Below are positions 62,236 to 64,000 of a stretch of 64,000 nucleotides of DNA, one piece after another. Source of the stretch: Photobacterium profundum (GTDB lineage: Bacteria > Pseudomonadota > Gammaproteobacteria > Enterobacterales > Vibrionaceae); assembly GCF_003026285.1 (NCBI RefSeq), contig NZ_PYOD01000004.1, forward strand, positions 124,001-188,000, in the 5' to 3' direction. The notes below the pieces were generated by a model. The model was given only the letters and a program-made list of their open reading frames with translations. It had not been told where the DNA came from and did not search any database. A program made the translations under genes and the position numbers. The number at the start of each line of letters is the position of its first letter. The stretch's first letter is position 1.

Positions 62236-62261
62236 CCTAACTAGCGGTGTAGCTAGTTAGG
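62236..62261. terminator. Hairpin between the M20 gene and fagA
   Basis: CCTAACTAGC and GCTAGTTAGG are a perfect 10-bp stem around GGTGTA. It lies 27 bp after the M20 stop on the minus strand. No T-run follows, so it may be a weak terminator or an mRNA-stabilising loop. Confidence 0.5.
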
Positions 62262-62287
62262 ATCGAATGATTTATACCCTGCTGCGT

Positions 62288-63427
62288 TTAGTTGTGTGAT
62301 TGCGCGATAAGCTGAAGAAATAATCGAGATGATTGCTCGATCAGTGCATCGGGGAAATCATAGTCAGGGTTGTGCAGTTCTGGGTGGTCAGTACCGCTAC
62401 CGATGCAAAATAAAGATCCTGGCCATTGTTGCAGAAATTCTCCCATATCTTCAGACCAACGCATTGGTTCTGTGGGTACAACAACATCATAGTTAAGTGA
62501 TTGTGCAGCAGTAATAACGTTTTTAGTTGTTTTGGGGTTATTCATGGTTGCGCTAAAAGGCTCAATCCATTCAATTTGCATCTCAAGTTGATAACAATCT
62601 GCTTGTTTTTGAGCAAAATCCAACAAATTTCGTTTCATGTAATTGAGAATGTAATTATCACTGCTACGAATAGTTGCCATTACTTCGGCGCGCCCTGGGG
62701 ATGTACCAAACCCTTTATTGCCTACATTCACATGAACAAGTGTGACTAAACTAAATGCTTCTTTGAAGGCTTCTGGCATGTGATGCAGGTAGTCCATTAA
62801 ACGTGCAACAGCAGGGGCCGGGCTATGACCTTTCTCTGGTTTTGCAGCGTGAGATGTTTTTCCTATCAGCGTGATCTTAACACCAGTTGATGCGCAGGCA
62901 AATACACCGTCTTTAACCACCACTGTACCTAGCGGGTAGCCTGGTAAATTATGATAAGCATAGACCGCATCGGGTTGAATGCCTTTCAGGCGTGGATCTT
63001 GCAGCATTTTTTTTGCACCGACGCCGATCTCTTCTGCGGGTTGGAATAGCAAAAAAACAGTGCCCGAATGAGGAGGCGTTTGGCTCAGCTGATTAGCAAC
63101 GGCTAAAAGGCTGGCAACATGTCCATCATGACCACATGCATGCATACAACCATGATTGCGTGAAACATGATCATGTTGTGATTTTTCAGTGATCGGTAAT
63201 GCGTCGAAATCAGCACGGAGCAGAGTTATTGGGCCTGGATTCCCACTTTTGATTTCAACAATAATCCCATAACCGCCTATATTAGTTTTAGGCTCAAAAC
63301 CAAATTTTAGGAGCTGATCGGTAATTTCTGATGCTGTTTTATGTTCATTGAGTGAAAGCTCTGGGTAGCGGTGAAGATGATGCCTAAAGCGCACAGGGTT
63401 GAAGTTGATATCATTATTAACGGTCAT
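62288..63427 (-). CDS. M20-family amidohydrolase
   Basis: Zinc-dependent amidohydrolase of 379 aa in the M20D (hippurate/N-acyl-amino-acid hydrolase) group. The metal site is visible as HHLHRYPELSL, HACGHDGHVASLL and FLLFQPAEEIGVGAKKML, and the C-terminal His is in GTDHPELHNPDYDF. It cleaves N-acyl or amide bonds; the substrate is not told by sequence. It is a single gene with no transporter next to it. Confidence 0.88.
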   Translation of the reverse strand: MTVNNDINFNPVRFRHHLHRYPELSLNEHKTASEITDQLLKFGFEPKTNIGGYGIIVEIKSGNPGPITLLRADFDALPITEKSQHDHVSRNHGCMHACGHDGHVASLLAVANQLSQTPPHSGTVFLLFQPAEEIGVGAKKMLQDPRLKGIQPDAVYAYHNLPGYPLGTVVVKDGVFACASTGVKITLIGKTSHAAKPEKGHSPAPAVARLMDYLHHMPEAFKEAFSLVTLVHVNVGNKGFGTSPGRAEVMATIRSSDNYILNYMKRNLLDFAQKQADCYQLEMQIEWIEPFSATMNNPKTTKNVITAAQSLNYDVVVPTEPMRWSEDMGEFLQQWPGSLFCIGSGTDHPELHNPDYDFPDALIEQSSRLFLQLIAQSHN

Positions 63428-63580
63428 ATTATTCTTTAATCGTCACAAGATGCCTCACTGTACTTGGCGATTAGAGATTATTATGTGATCGGTTTCACGG
63501 TGATACTTAATCTAAGCTGCCAGAACAATATATTGCTCTGGTATGATGCCTAAATAGAGTTGATAGAGTTAGGAAGTACT

Positions 63581-63862
63581 ATGAAAATGTTAATAGCGAA
63601 CAAATCATTGTTGTTGACGATGGGTTTGATAGTCGCCACGCCAGTACTGGCTGATCCTAATGGTTCTAGCGAATTGACAGCCCTTAGCGCACCAAAAGTG
63701 ATGAGATTATTGCAGGCTCAGGGGTATCATGATTTCCGTAAAATTAAGATAGAACACGATGAGAGTGAGATCGAAGTAGAAGCGCGTAATCAGGGCGGTC
63801 AGCAAGTTGAACTTGAAGTAGATCTATATACAGGAAGAATTATTGATGTAGAGCGCGATTGA
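63581..63862 (+). CDS. Secreted PepSY-domain protein
   Basis: Small exported protein of 93 aa. Signal peptide about residues 1-24 (LLLTMGLIVATPVLA). The remainder is one PepSY domain: ALSAPKVMRLLQAQGYHDFR, KIKIEHDESEIEVEARNQGG and LEVDLYTGRIIDVERD. PepSY domains inhibit peptidases or bind metals; here it may modulate a periplasmic protease. I chose ATG 63581 with AGGAAG ahead. A terminator overlaps its stop. Confidence 0.85.
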   Translation: MKMLIANKSLLLTMGLIVATPVLADPNGSSELTALSAPKVMRLLQAQGYHDFRKIKIEHDESEIEVEARNQGGQQVELEVDLYTGRIIDVERD

Positions 63863-63878
63863 TTATCGCGCTTTTTTT
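63852..63878 (+). terminator. Terminator overlapping the PepSY gene stop
   Basis: AGCGCGAT and ATCGCGCT pair over 8 bp around the TGATT stop-codon region, and TTTTTT follows. Confidence 0.88.
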
Positions 63879-63888
63879 ATTAAAAAGA

Positions 63889-64000
63889 TTATACCATCAG
63901 CATTGCACATGACTGAGCTGGAAGTTGCAATATAACCCCAGCTTCAGTGCTGAGTGAAGGTGGTGATAGTTTCACTCCCTCCATATTTATAACTTCTTTA
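63889..64000 (-). CDS. C-terminal fragment of an unidentified gene (cut by window edge)
   Basis: A minus-strand frame enters at the right edge and ends at TAA 63889-63891 after 36 residues, closing EAGVILQLPAQSCAMLMV. The pattern of a beta-strand, turn and hydrophobic strand resembles the C-terminal beta-domain of glycoside hydrolases, but this is weak. It converges with the PepSY gene. Confidence 0.5.
   Translation of the reverse strand, partial: KEVINMEGVKLSPPSLSTEAGVILQLPAQSCAMLMV

Overview
The window looks like part of a Vibrionaceae chromosome, most likely Photobacterium. The basis is family-level resemblance of the proteins: a mannitol PTS next to a LonB-type protease, UhpABC beside AfuABC, tnaC-tnaA, an auxiliary TrpRS and a fagA-fumC pair. 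AT-rich intergenic DNA and a 266-bp interspersed repeat fit this too. No rRNA, tRNA, prophage, transposase or CRISPR array was found. The species call is inference.

Layout. 1-5.2 kb: the 5' part of mtlA (mannitol PTS) behind a CRP-rich regulatory region, a LonB-like protease and a YddG-type exporter. 5.3-5.6 kb: repeat copy 1. 5.6-11.3 kb: a five-gene MacAB/TolC-like efflux operon with a separate ATPase and two permeases. 11.6-20.1 kb: afuABC (hexose-phosphate ABC importer) followed by uhpC, uhpB and uhpA, with repeat copy 2 between the two units. 20.3-21.8 kb: amt with a sigma-54 promoter and NtrC-type sites. 21.9-32.6 kb: the most unusual part, a cbb3-type oxidase cluster back to back with a periplasmic molybdenum dehydrogenase operon. 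33-43.6 kb: a chemoreceptor, an MFS/AraC pair bracketed by twin stem-loops, tnaA with a TnaC leader, a cold-shock-domain protein, a large secreted propeller-like protein and an RsgA GTPase. 43.9-48.5 kb: a caa3-type oxidase operon. 48.6-64 kb: HD-GYP, AlkC, GNAT and LRR-lipoprotein genes, maeA, an auxiliary trpS behind a Trp-codon attenuator, DUF2076, cybB-yceI, a HAD phosphatase, Fur-box-controlled fagA-fumC, an M20 amidohydrolase, a PepSY protein and the tail of one more gene.

How it fits together. The strongest candidate for an undescribed system is the 21.9-32.6 kb locus. There CcoP of a cbb3 oxidase is fused to a triheme cytochrome c of the kind that normally serves periplasmic alcohol and aldehyde dehydrogenases. 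The divergent operon encodes a Tat-exported Mo enzyme, its 2Fe-2S subunit, a second paralogous triheme cytochrome and an XdhC-type maturation factor. I infer a dedicated chain from a periplasmic aldehyde or N-heterocycle to O2 that bypasses quinone and the bc1 complex. Several leader and operator calls rest directly on bases: TnaC with Trp/Asp/Pro at E. coli spacing, a tandem-Trp leader peptide before the second TrpRS, a perfect 15-bp Fur box before fagA-fumC, and a sigma-54/NtrC arrangement before amt.

Limits: all homology calls are by eye, with no database or structure search. Substrates of transporters and of the Mo enzyme are inferred from families and neighbours.
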